Below are positions 12,608 through 23,403 of a stretch of 64,000 nucleotides of DNA, piece after piece; positions within the stretch are counted from its first letter, which is position 1; each line of letters starts with the position of its first letter. Origin of the DNA: Elephas maximus indicus (taxonomy: Eukaryota; Chordata; Mammalia; Proboscidea; Elephantidae). The translations under genes were made by a program, and so were the position numbers. The notes beneath the pieces are model-generated. The model did not search any database and was not told the origin of the DNA. It worked only from the letters and a program-made list of their open reading frames with translations. The stretch is from positions 147,522,793 through 147,586,792 of the forward strand of contig NC_064819.1 in the NCBI RefSeq assembly GCF_024166365.1, written 5' to 3'.

Positions 12608-12738
12608 TAAGAGCTGTACTGCTAACCAAAAGGTCAGCAGTTCAAATCCACCAGCTGCTCCTTGGAAATCCTATGAGGCAGTTCTACTCTGTCCTATAGG
12701 TTCACTATGAGTCAGAATCGACTCAATGGCATGCTTAA
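12608..12738 (+). mobile_element. AfroSINE, 5'-truncated
   Basis: Begins inside the head (gctgtactgctaaccaaaag) and runs to tail ctatgagtcagaatcgactc. It lacks the first 30 bases. Confidence 0.88.
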
Positions 12739-12888
12739 ACAATCAAATCAGACAAAAGGATGAGAACCAGGTCTTGATTTCCTTGTGAGCACTCAAGCTC
12801 TCCTTTTATATCACAAACTAGGGCTTGAGACTCGAAAAGTACATAGAGAATACAGACCATTAAAAATGAACAAAAATTATGAAAAGGT

Positions 12889-13060
12889 TGGCGCCCTGGT
12901 GGTGCAGTGGTAAAGCATTCAGCTGCTAACCAAAAGATCAGCAGTTTGAATCCACCAGCTGCTCCTTGGAAACCCTAGGGGGCAGTTCTGCTCTGTCCTG
13001 TAGGGTTGCTATGAGTTGAAATCTAATCTATGGCAAGGGTTTTTTTTTTTTTTTTTTTAA
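12889..13060 (+). mobile_element. AfroSINE, common form, T-rich tail
   Basis: Head gcgccctggtggtgcagtgg, tail gggttgctatgagttgaaat, followed by an 18-base T run. Three SINEs in the same orientation lie within 760 bp here. Confidence 0.9.
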
Positions 13061-13284
13061 TAGCAACTTTATAGACATGCATAATTTCCAGAAACGTCTG
13101 GGAATAGTGGCAAATTATTTTAAATATTTCTCACAATTATCCATTTAGGTAGAAATGTGAATTAATGACAGGAGCAAAAGAACAAAATCATCAGATTATT
13201 CTGCCATTGTGTAGGGACACTATGATCTGCGGATAGAAAATAGAGCATGTTCTTACCATATAAAAGTGTATTGCCCTGAGTCTA

Positions 13285-13490
13285 TAGACCAACACTTTCC
13301 AATAGAACTTTTTGTAATGAGGAAAGTGTTCTCTATCTGTGTTGTCCATTACAGTAGCCACTAGCTACATGTGGTATTTGGAATGTAGCTAATGCAACTG
13401 AGGAACTGAAATTTAGATTTTATTTAATTTAAATTTAAATACCCACATGTGGCTAATAGCTACCATATTGCCCAGCACCATTCTAGAGGA
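13285..13490. mobile_element. Small DNA transposon relic with internal inverted repeats
   Basis: agccactagctacatgtggt near 13354 and ccacatgtggctaatagcta near 13442 form inverted arms around an AT-rich core (tttatttaatttaaatttaa). The layout matches a common non-autonomous hAT-type MER element of mammals; the exact family was not settled. Confidence 0.6.
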
Positions 13491-13499
13491 AAAAAGCAA

Positions 13500-14282
13500 A
13501 CAAACTCCATTTGTGACCACAAAAGAAAAGTTATAGTGGTAGGAATAAGATAAAATTAGAGGTTTTAAAGTCAGTGGACAAATCCTAGGAAAATATTACA
13601 TTTTAAAGTAGGCTCTAACTCTAAAAGTTTGGAGGCCCTTTTAGGAAAATATTTTTTCAAACCAGCTTCGATGTCTTGGAGACTTTTGGCTCAGCTAAAA
13701 ACTCCTTGAAACTCTCTCCTCTCTGGGCTGCTTTGGCACTGACTTCCAGATTCTCCTCCTAGTCTCCAATCTTTCTCAGTCTCCATTGCTGGTTCTCTGG
13801 ATCTTTATTCAAGTGCCTTCCATTTGGGGTTTTGTTCCTTGAGCCCTGAGTATTAAGACTCTTCCATTGAAGATAATCTGTTTGCACCACTGAGTCTGTG
13901 AGTTCACTCTTCACTCCTGTAACTATAGCCTCTATGCTTTCGATTCCCAAGCTAGCACCTTGAGCCATAAACGTCATACTGTGCTATAACTTCCTAGGAC
14001 CGTTCTGCCTGAATGGTCCACACTCACCTCAAACTCAGCATCAAAGGATTTGGCTAGGTAATTTCTAATACCTTCTGATACTGTTAGGCTACAGTTCTAT
14101 TGTTTTACATTGAAACGGATCTTATCATCGTCTTTGTCCACTTCTCATTTCTGTAGGTGGCAATATTCTTCTTTCACTCTTGAAACTAAGAATGGTGTTT
14201 GTAATGTTATCCTTTTATACATACATTGAAAGCAATTTGACAGCAAAGCAATTCAACAACAAACTAATGTTGTTCTTATTAG
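13500..14282. other. Intergenic, nothing firmly recognised
   Basis: Unique-looking sequence apart from short A/T runs. A 72-codon antisense frame at 13759-13977 has no visible family features. Confidence 0.45.
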
Positions 14283-14400
14283 GTGTTGTCAGGTCAGTTC
14301 CAAACCATAGTTTAACAGAGTAAAACGCAGCCCGGTCCTATGCTATCCTTAAAATAGTAGGTATGTTTGAGCCTACTGTTGCAATCACAACAAACCAATA
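14283..14400 (-). mobile_element. RTE LINE 3' fragment
   Basis: ggtgttgtcaggtcagttcc and cagcccggtcctatgctatc match the 3' end of the RTE copy at 23404-25851. Short and diverged. Confidence 0.75.
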
Positions 14401-14879
14401 CTTCCTCTGAAAAACATCTTTTATATTCACTCTGTGTGCCTTACCCACGGAGCAAGCTCAAACCTGGGGTCGCTGGAGCTGAGGCAGGCTGGGTATGGGA
14501 GGGTGAAGAGGGCTGGCTATAGCTGTGATATCAGAGCACAGGGACCTGGGGATCACTTTCCATGAATCAGTGAGAAGTCAAAGCCGCAGGTCTGTGGGAG
14601 AGGTTTGCGAACAATGGGAAGTAAGGGGAAGATTTTGTAGTGTAGAGCCAGAAAGATGGAGTAAGCAGGTTTGAGAGGCAAGGTCCAGAAAGAGTTTGAG
14701 AAGCAACTAAATGCAGGGCAAAGAAACTTTTATGAGTTTCTGGTTGATGAATTTAGGGAAAGCAAGGGAGCTGCTGAGGGCACTAAAGTAACTTTTTTCT
14801 TTTCTCTGATCCATCATCCTAATGTAAACTTCCATTTCCTTGTTACTACTCACTTTATCACCGCTTTGTTTTAGTTGTG

Positions 14880-15060
14880 TTACCTTCAGCAAGTTACCTA
14901 AGCTCTCAGTACCTCACATCCTCATCTATAAAATAGGAATAAGTATTCATACCTATTTCATAGAGTCACTACGAGCATTAAATGTGTTAATACATGTAGA
15001 GCACTTAAAACAGTGGCTGGCACACAGTAATGCTATGTAAACATTAACTATTGTTATTAT
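14880..15060 (+). mobile_element. MIR relic
   Basis: Sense MIR signature: gcaagttacctaagctctca, catctataaaataggaataa, and tggctggcacacagtaatgc. Confidence 0.85.
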
Positions 15061-15085
15061 AGTATCATCTTAGTATTATTGTTTC

Positions 15086-15640
15086 TGTAACAGTCCTTTA
15101 ATTGGTCTTCCTATCTATAGACTCCATTCCATCCTGCATTTAACTTTGTAATCATCTTCTTCAGCCTTTAGTCGTCCCCAAATTCCTGCTGATGAGGTCC
15201 AAATTCTGCCAGCTGACTAGCGTGACCTTCAGCCATCAAACCCTACCCACTCGACTTGACTTCTTTTTGTTTGATAACACTTCAATTTCTCCTCCTTTCA
15301 GCACAACCTAGTACCCTCTGCCTCCTGCAGAAGTCAAGACTTTCATAGCACCTCATCTTTGCTTATGTAGCTCTTCTTGCCTAGAACAATCCCCTTTATG
15401 ACTTTCTACCTGTTTGAATCATAACTACTTTTCGGGGCCTAGCTCAAGTTTGACCTCTTCTACTATAGCAGATGTAGTGTCTGTCATGTTTTCCCAATGT
15501 GTATATCTTATAACATCAAGCATAATGCCTGGACGTAGAAGTATTTGATAAAACATTTCAGTCTTAGTTTTTTTTTCTCTGGGATTCAGCATTACAGATA
15601 TTAGCACTATCTGTTGTTTGATTAATAATTACTTTATGAA
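15086..15640 (+). mobile_element. L2 relic
   Basis: Sense-strand L2 phrases: aattggtcttcctatctata, aggtccaaattctgccagct, and a degenerate 3' end. Interrupted by small indels. Confidence 0.6.
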
Positions 15641-16362
15641 TATGTGTTGTATTAATTAAGACGGCCTTTTTTTTTTTTTGTTCAGTTACTTGTCACAAAA
15701 GACCACATTAATGGCAGTTTAAATCCTAGGGACATTCATTGTGTGCTTCTAAGGTTTACTCAACAGCTCAAAAATGTCTTTTTACCCTTTAGTTTCACCA
15801 TCCTCAGCCTGTTGTATTTTTGTAAGTGTGTTTTTTACCTCACTGTCACAAGATGGCTACTGTAGCTCCAGGCATTACATCCTCACATAAGTGTCCCAAG
15901 GTGAAAAGTAGTATTAATGGCAAGTGTATCATCTTAGCTAGAGAAGCTGGGAAAAGAAGTGTCTGAGGGAAAAAAAAAAAAAAAAAGGATGCCATGATTG
16001 ACTTAGACAGTTCATCACTTGGGGTTGGGCACATTGCTACCCAAATAAAACTGGAATTCTGTTGGGGAAAAAAGAGAGAAAAGGCTCTAAGGTAGGCACC
16101 TTGGGGCGCACCAGCCATTCTTTTACATTTTTACTGTCAACCATAGTCACCTTGATGGGAGGGATGAGATCTTTGCCTCCGGAATATACAAAACAATCTT
16201 GAAAATATATGTGGGCTCGTTTGAGTGTTTGTTTGAATCTTAACTGCTGCCTGGAGAATTCCCTATGCTCTTACCTTGTCTCTTGATTTTAGGTCCATTT
16301 CAAAGTTACAAACAGCTACCTATTTTGAAAACAAGAAAGGTCCAACAAGCACACCGCAGGAA
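15641..16362. other. Intergenic, nothing firmly recognised
   Basis: Contains T-run (15668-15679) and A-run (15969-15986). No gene or clear repeat. Confidence 0.4.
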
Positions 16363-16835
16363 AACAAAATCAAATCCATTGGTGTCGAGTTGACCTTGAC
16401 TTATAGTGACCCTATCTATACGACAGAGTAGAATTGCCCTGGTTGTGCAGTGGTTAAGAATTTGGCTTCTAACCAAAAGATCGGCAGTTCGAATCCACCA
16501 GCCACTCCTTTAAAACCATATGGGGCAGTTCCATTCTGTCCTATAGGGTCAAGATAAGTTGAAATTGACTTGACAGTAATGGGGTTTTGGTTTTCTTGTT
16601 GTGCTTCAATAATATGATTGTGTTTCATTTCTTGTTTAGCTGGGATCAATGGTGGGAGAAAAAAATGAAAGGATCGAGACGCTCATAATAATGGTTTTTT
16701 TTTTTTTTTTTTTTTTGGTTTGATAATCTTTATGAAAGCAGGCTGTCATATCTTTCTCCAGCAGAGAGGCTGGTGGGTTTGAACTCCCAACTTTCGGTTA
16801 GCAGCCAAGCACTTTGCTGCACTGCCAGGGCTCCC
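16363..16835 (-). mobile_element. AfroSINE, minus strand, split by another SINE
   Basis: Tail part 16363-16431 (gtgtcgagttgaccttgact) and head part about 16717-16835 (tttcggttagcagccaagca, gccagggctccc). The copy at 16432 lies between them. About 20 bases of the host are missing at the junction. Confidence 0.8.
16432..16679 (+). mobile_element. AfroSINE with about 95 bp of transduced 3' flank
   Basis: SINE body 16432-16583 (ccctggttgtgcagtggtta to tgacttgacagtaatggggt) followed by 16584-16679, which matches 8698-8792 at roughly 88%. At 8.5 kb that flank predates the SINE, as its 19-bp target duplication shows. It ends in an A-rich gagaaaaaaatgaaagg. Confidence 0.7.
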
Positions 16836-16905
16836 TGCAGGCTAGCAGACACTTAAATTTAATGTGCTTTATATGTGCCTACAGAAGCTTTAAAAAAAAA
16901 AAAAA

Positions 16906-17090
16906 AAACTGCAATGGAGTTGATTCTAACTCTATAGGACAGAGTAGAACTGCCCCATAGGATTTCAAAGGCTATAAATCTTTACAGAAGCAGCTGCCAT
17001 ATCTTTCTCCCATGGAGCAACTGGTGAGTTCAAACTGCCGACCTTTCAGTTAGCAGCCAAGTGCTTAACCACTGCGCCACCAGGGTTCCT
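16906..17090 (-). mobile_element. AfroSINE, minus strand
   Basis: ggacagagtagaactgcccc, atctttctcccatggagcaa, gttagcagccaagtgcttaa and gcgccaccagggttcc read tail to head. An A run (16892-16907) lies at the tail side. Confidence 0.9.
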
Positions 17091-17092
17091 CA

Positions 17093-17830
17093 GAGGGAGC
17101 CAAATCCAAATTTTGAGAAATTTTTTATTACTAACAATCTGCCTGACATAAACATAATATGCTCAGCTGAGCTAAGAGTCCTTTAATTATCTTTTCAGGA
17201 AACCTTGCTGAGTATAGATCCTAAAGCTACCAACCAAAGCAGCCTCCTGAAAGCCCCGTGCTTCTTTAAAACAGGAATCAGCTCCAAATAATAGTCCCTT
17301 TCCCCACACATTATAGTATTTATCTGAACACAAAGTAATTAACATCTCCATCGAGTAAAATCTCTAATTGCATCATATGGTCTCAGTTACTCTCAGGCCA
17401 CTCACCCATCTGGTTGCATTGAGTTTGCCATTTGCCAGCATGTGGGTTTGTGTGTGTAGTGAGGGGGTGTTGGGGGCAGGACTGTCGGGTGTTTGGAGTA
17501 ACACGTTACCACATGTGCATGGGTGCATTTTTAACATGTACCCAACCATGCCATTTCCTCTGCTCAAGAAAAGGACAGCTGCTCCTGGTCACACCATCCT
17601 TGGGTTTAAACTCTGGTACATTCTCTGCTCAGTACCTCTGAAGAGCATCACAGGGTGGATGAGATAAATGCCTTATAAATATTCAGATGAAAAGCTGTAG
17701 CCCAGCAAATCCTCAGCTATGAAAGTAAAATTCTACAAATCAAAGAAATAATCGCAATTTTAGATGAAAAGACACGGTGAGGTGGGTTTGTGAGGTTGAA
17801 CAGATGATATATAGCAAAAGAAAAATAAGT
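17093..17830. other. Intergenic, nothing firmly recognised
   Basis: A G/T-rich stretch at about 17440-17500 and overlapping open frames of 64-99 codons in both directions are not supported as genes. Confidence 0.45.
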
Positions 17831-17832
17831 AG

Positions 17833-17942
17833 CTAAATGGATCAGCCTACCTATGTGTTCCCAAATAGTGTATATGCATATTAATTTGTGCATACAGCAT
17901 ATACGCAATTTGGAAACGCATAGGTAGACTGATGCATTTTAG
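17833..17942. repeat. 110-bp imperfect hairpin
   Basis: Left arm ctaaatggatcagcctacct (from 17833) pairs with the reverse complement of the right arm, which begins near 17895 and ends ...agactgatgcattttag at 17942. Arms are about 46 bases with roughly seven mismatches, around a short AT-rich loop. It could be a MITE relic or a structured RNA. Confidence 0.8.
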
Positions 17943-17959
17943 ACATCATAGACCTGACA

Positions 17960-18060
17960 GGTATTTTATAGCAAAATAAACTGACACATTAGAAGGAAGG
18001 TTAAGTAAATTGTCCAAAGTTGTGGCAGAGTCAGGTTCGAATCTACAGGTTTCACACTCT
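17960..18060 (-). mobile_element. Possible MIR fragment
   Basis: aaggttaagtaaattgtcca and ggcagagtcaggttcgaatc match the antisense MIR core, but the fragment is short. Confidence 0.45.
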
Positions 18061-18167
18061 GAATCTAGGGGAAACGAGCCTGGGAAGTGATGAACTTGGG
18101 TTACTGAAGAGAGCCTGGAAAAACTGAGGTAAGAAAAACTTTGAAGGACTGTGCAGTTACAAATAAG

Positions 18168-19150
18168 ACATGTGGGGGGGCAACTCACCTGTATGGGTAG
18201 GTCAGTTCCAGAGGATGACCCACACACAGCTAGGTCTCTATGTGACTGAAGCCTTTATTTCCATTTTGCCTCTCAACATTAAAAAAATAAATAAATAATA
18301 GTAGCCTGTCATAATTGCATCAAGATCTAATTTGTTTTATAAAATGCCATTTTATTTGATTAACTATGGAACATTGCAACCAGAATATAAAAGATGAAGA
18401 CATCAGACTTACATAACCCAATAGGAGCAGAATCCAGACTGTGTTTCAAAGAGCTTTGGAATAGGACAAGCGAATAGAAGACACATGCCCCAAGGTCAGT
18501 ACTTTCCTAACCCACAGACTGACTGATTTGACAGACCTGATAAGAATGTCTTTGCTGGCACATATCACACAAGGCATGCCACAGAGCGTCAGGAATTGGA
18601 CTTTACACATATCTTGGTTAACTATTCTGCCTCCTCTTCAGATTATTCTGCCATTGATTCCATGATTTGAGATTATGATAAATAATGTGCAAAGTTCCTA
18701 CAAAAAGCCTTAGATATAGTAGTTTCTTCCCTGAGTGGTGCAAATGGTTAACATCCTTGACTGCAAACCAAAAGGTCAGCGGTTCAAGTCCAGCCAGAGA
18801 TACCTTGAAAGAAAGACCTATAATCTAAAAAAAAATAATGATCTAGTCTTGAAAAAAAAAAATTACCCACTGAAAACCCTACAGAGCACTGTTCTACACA
18901 TGGGGTTGCCATGAGTCAAAATCCACTCTACAGAAGCTGGTGGTGGTAGTAGGAGGAGCCCTCCGTGGTTAAAAAAAAAAAAAGAAGAAGAAAAATCCTT
19001 TAGTGGCCTACAGAGGTTCCCAATATCTTCCTGTGTGAAAGCTAAACCCCTCAGGCCAACACATTTAACAACGGGGTGAGACCCACCTGTGTATAGGTCA
19101 TCCTCTGGGAGTGACCTGCCCTTACAGGTGAGTTGCCTCCCACATGCCTT
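18168..19150. repeat. Inverted repeat pair, about 70-bp arms
   Basis: Left arm 18168-18240 (gcaactcacctgtatgggta, cagaggatgacccacacaca) and right arm about 19076-19150 read on the minus strand (gcaactcacctgtaagggca, cagaggatgacctatacaca). Identity is about 80%. Roughly 835 bp separate them, including a SINE. Confidence 0.75.
18727..18948 (+). mobile_element. AfroSINE, long form, with A-rich internal expansions
   Basis: Head cctgagtggtgcaaatggtt, tail gccatgagtcaaaatccact. Two A-rich expansions occur at about 18829-18862 in the middle module. Confidence 0.85.
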
Positions 19151-20273
19151 CAAATAATGAATAATCTTCCACCCTCTATGATATTCCACCCTCTATGATA
19201 TTAATGTGATATATGCTATGACGTTGTAAATCAGAAACAAAGAGAATCAAATACACACTAAGACTAGTTAGAGAAACCAGAGGTTTAAGTGTTGGGTAAC
19301 TTCAAAATATTTTGACAAACCACGTTAAGGGACAAAGCTTGCTGCCCGTACCATGTGGGAGCACTGCATTTTCCCAGGTACACGTGTGAGTAACACTCCC
19401 CTGCCACATACCACCGGGGCCATGTGGGGTGTTTTCATTAGCACGCAGAAGCAGATCCCCAGCCAACACCAGATCCTTCTGTTTACTTTAAAAGAAGTGC
19501 AAAATATAAATGTTTACGAAATCTGAACTAGGCTGCCTGGTCTCCAAATGAGTTTGATTGTGGTTTTTATTGTTTTATTAAATGTGTTTCAGTATGGACA
19601 GAGCAATTCTAGACATAAGATAGCAAGATTCACTTGGATGTCTTTTTTCCTATTATTTGGGTTTCCCAAAGAAAGATGAGGAAATTTGCAGGAATTTATA
19701 CATGAGGGATGATATCTATGTAATGTCACCTGTGTAAAGTATACAGGGTTACGTTTTTAAGAAATACTTTTAAAAGCAAATAAATAATTAAAAAATTTTT
19801 CTCTTCTTGTATTAAATTTTAAAAAACCACCGGGAAAGGTAATATTTACGTAAAGATGAAGCATTAGTGGAAACAACTGGGGAGCATTTGCTGGTGTCAG
19901 GTCTGATATCTGCAGCATTTGTTTCCTGGAGAGTGTGGCGAGATAGAGTGAGCTCTTTTATCCTCTGGATCTGAAATACAGATGCTTTAAAGCCCTGTCC
20001 CAGTGCAGGGTTTAATCAGAGATAGAACCCGACCACGAAAGCACAGGTCTTTCAAAACAAGGTCTTTATATCAACGACTGTCTGCCATTTGGAAGGTACA
20101 AGCCAGCTGAATCTGTGTGAACTCCCAGGATGTTGTCAAAATAACAGACCTTTCGAAGCAGTTGTATGCATATTTGAACGATGCAATTCCAAGTTAATAG
20201 ACACACACATATATTCTTATGGAAAATTACAAGTAGACATTGTTGGAAGAGTAGCATACCATATATACCTGAC
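19151..20273. other. Intergenic, nothing firmly recognised
   Basis: A tandem pair of ttccaccctctatgata lies at 19168-19201. The rest shows no gene or clear repeat. Confidence 0.45.
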
Positions 20274-20285
20274 TAACAGCTTTAT

Positions 20286-20468
20286 TTGGAAACCCTGGTG
20301 GTGTAGCGGTTAAGTGCTATGGCTGCTAACCAAAAGGTCAGCAGTTCGAATCCTCCAGGCAGTCCTTGGAAACTCTGTGGGGCAGTTCTACTCTGTCCTG
20401 TAGGGTCGCTATGGGTTGGAATTGACTCCACAGCAATGGGTTTTGTTTCTCTCTTTTTTTTTTTGTCT
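20286..20468 (+). mobile_element. AfroSINE, common form
   Basis: Head aaaccctggtggtgtagcgg, B-box-like gcagttcgaatcc, tail gggtcgctatgggttggaat. Target duplication taacagctttat (20274-20285) and taatagctttat (20469-20480), one mismatch. One of the less diverged copies. Confidence 0.92.
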
Positions 20469-20499
20469 TAATAGCTTTATCTGTTGGACGCTAGTCAAA

Positions 20500-21960
20500 A
20501 GAGATACAGTAAGTTTTTTCCCTTTCCCTTTTGATATTATCTTAGATCAACTTTACTGTTTTTTCTGATTATAAATGTAATATAGTAATGTTGTTGAAAA
20601 AAGGGAAAGTGTAGAAAATTGTAAAGAAATTCTACTCCTGACATATTAAATTTTAATATTTTAGTCTCTTCCAGTCTATTTTCTATGTTCATGTGAACAT
20701 GTGTGTATAATATCTAGATGTTTACTTATTTTCAAAATTGAACTCATACTTTAAGTACTCTTTGCCCCTTGGCTTCGCTGATCATTTATTAAAAGAGATT
20801 TTAACGTGTCATTAAATATTCTTTGAGTATAAGATTTTAAATACTGAAATTTTAACAATTTCAGTATTTGGGGGCATGTAGATTGTTTTCACTTTTTTGT
20901 TCTCATGAATGACATAGTGATGAGATTTATGATACATAAATTTTTGATCATATCTATGATTATTTCCTTCGGATAGGTTTTGGAATTGGAATTGAGTAAA
21001 AGCTTATTAACTTTTTTAAACCTTTTTTAATATATTTTGCCCTTACTGTTCTGAATGAATGTGCCAGTGTGATTACATAAGCTCCCACCACCAGTGCGAA
21101 AGAATGTGCCTATCTATATTACTACATTCTCATCCAGACTTACTTATTAGCATTAAAAAAATAAGTTTCCAGTTTAATGAGCCAAAAAGAGCATCTCAAT
21201 ATTGCTTTAATGTGCCTTTCTTTAAAACTAGTTAAAATACACATTTAAAAAATTTTAGTGGCTATTTGAATGTTTCCTTTTTAAAAATGTTTCCTTTTAA
21301 AAATTGTTCACCTCCTTTGCCCATTTTTATTTTTATGTTAATTAACGTTCTCTTAATTTTTGTTTTTAAAATTAAAAAATGGATGTTCACTATAAAAATT
21401 AAAGCAAAGCAGACTTATGTACAATAAAAGTATTAAAGTTACCCTTTACCTTCTATCCACTTATCCCCAACAGATAATTCTGTGTGCATATTTTTAATAG
21501 ATATTTTTTCTTACAAAATGCAGACATATATACACACATCTACAAGATTTTTACATAAATTAGATTATATTATACACATGATGGAGCCCTGGTAGTGCAG
21601 TGGTTAAGAGCTATGGCTGCTAACCACAGGGTCAGCAGTTTGAATCCACCAGCAACTTCCTGGAAGATCTATGAGGCAGTTCTACTCTGTCCATTAGGAT
21701 GCTATGAGTTGGAATCAACTCGACAACAATGGATTTGGGTTTGTTGTTGTTATACACATGACTTGCTTTCTTTCGCTTAAATGGATTTCATAGACATTTA
21801 ATTATCAGTACTCATACACAGACCTCATCATTTTAAAAAAACCATAGTATCCTGAAATTTGGATGTCGTCTAGTTTATTTTACCATTTCTTTATTCAGTA
21901 CACCCTTGTACATATATTTTTATGCTTATTGTGAATAATAGGCTCTGGCCTATTTCTATG
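20500..21960 (+). mobile_element. Old L1M-like 3' UTR relic, interrupted by a SINE
   Basis: AT-rich text such as gagcatctcaatattgcttt and cacctcctttgcccattttt resembles the 3' region of old mammalian L1 in sense orientation. Boundaries are loose. A perfect 13-bp hairpin (20839-20851 with 20857-20869) lies inside. Confidence 0.5.
21582..21750 (+). mobile_element. AfroSINE, common form
   Basis: Head tggagccctggtagtgcagt, tail gctatgagttggaatcaact and a (TTG)n end. Target duplication TATACACATGA at 21571-21581 and 21751-21761, perfect. Confidence 0.93.
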
Positions 21961-22019
21961 CATCCCCCCTCACTGAATATAAAATATGGATCTAATTTAC
22001 ATTATGTCTATTTCTAAAG

Positions 22020-22590
22020 AAAGAAGCTTCTATCCTGCAGACTGAGAAAAGAGGTCTTACCAACTAGCTAGAAGAGTCAAGGACAAAATAAGGTGCACTG
22101 ATAGATCCCATTTTCCATGCTCTGAAATGATAGCATAGGGTGCCTGGGAAAGCGGCAGAAGATATCTGACAGCCTTCTCCCCACCCCGTCCCTGCTCTGA
22201 GCACAGCTATTCAAGGCTCTAGCGGGGAGAGAGATGACTCACCCTCCTGCAGCCTGTCTTCTGCTGAACTAATGGTTTAATGCTTGAAGCTATTGAGTAG
22301 ATTGCTGCTAGCCGCACTTACAAGCCAAGTTGGCTCTGTTCCTAGTGAAGAAAGCTCCCAAAACAGCCCCAAGAGTGTGCACAGATAGTAGGCTCTTGGT
22401 TTCTGCTTCAAGAAGCCAGGGGAGGGAGAAGTAACCAGGCTCAGCCCCATTCCATCTCCTGCCTCTGAGTGTACTGACTGGATGGCCAGTAAAACTTGCC
22501 CGTTTACCTGTCCAGCTTGCCTCAGGTGAGCTCTGTGGACCCATCATGCACAATATCTTACCCCTGGAGATCTTGGGAGGGGATCATGTG
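22020..22590. other. Intergenic, unique-looking, moderately GC-rich
   Basis: No repeat recognised. An antisense 81-codon frame at 22308-22553 has no family features. It could be a conserved noncoding element. Confidence 0.4.
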
Positions 22591-22594
22591 AAAT

Positions 22595-22870
22595 CTTTTC
22601 ATTCATTCACTCATTCATCATACATTTATTAAGTGCTTCCACAATATTGTTTTCAGGCACCTTGTTAGCAGGGACACACATACGAAGAAAACAGTCTTTT
22701 TCCTCAGGGAGCTTGCTGTCTGTTATAAGGAGACAGATGTGAACAAATGACTATAATAATATATGATTGGTGAGGGAGGCACAAAGGAGGAAGTGGATTT
22801 TTCCTACTTGGGAATAAGAAGACTAGAAATAGCCTCATGGAAGAGGTGCTGTTGGAGCTGAGTCTGTTGG
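22595..22870 (-). mobile_element. L2 3' end
   Basis: cattcattcactcattcatc followed by gcttccacaatattgttttc and gggagcttgctgtctgttat matches the antisense L2 3' end. Confidence 0.8.
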
Positions 22871-23393
22871 TCTTCCAAACATCAACTTCTTGTGCATCCT
22901 TTAAATTGTGATTGACTCCAGAGCCAGGTGCTAGCAGTCACCAGAGCCAGGGCCCACCTCCTGAGCCTGGCCACCCCAGTGCTGCCCAGGATTGCTGGTG
23001 AACCTCCAGCCTATGTGGATGGCTTCTCCAACCAGAGACACGGAACACAGTGTGATCTCTAGGGGCAGAAGTCCCAGCACTCAGAGAGGATGTGAATTCG
23101 AACTCATGGTGGAGTTTCATTTGACCTTCATCTTTATTTTCATTTCCCCATAAGCAGAAACTGAAGTAAAGCTAAGTCTTCAGGAAAGGCAGAGTGAAAA
23201 GTAGCAGATTTAATATTTATAATTTTGTGATGTCATTTATCCCTAGCTCCTCCCAGGTCAGGAGTATGGGAGAGGAGAGCACTGTCCACACCCAGCTGTG
23301 GATTCAAATGGTCTTTGCTTCACTGTCAAAGGTAACAGTACAGACAACCAGAAATCTGGTCAAGGTGTGGAATTTCTCAAAGGTAACACTTTC
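22871..23393. other. Intergenic, nothing recognised
   Basis: Moderate GC, short open frames only. Confidence 0.4.
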
Positions 23394-23403
23394 CTGTTTC
23401 ATT

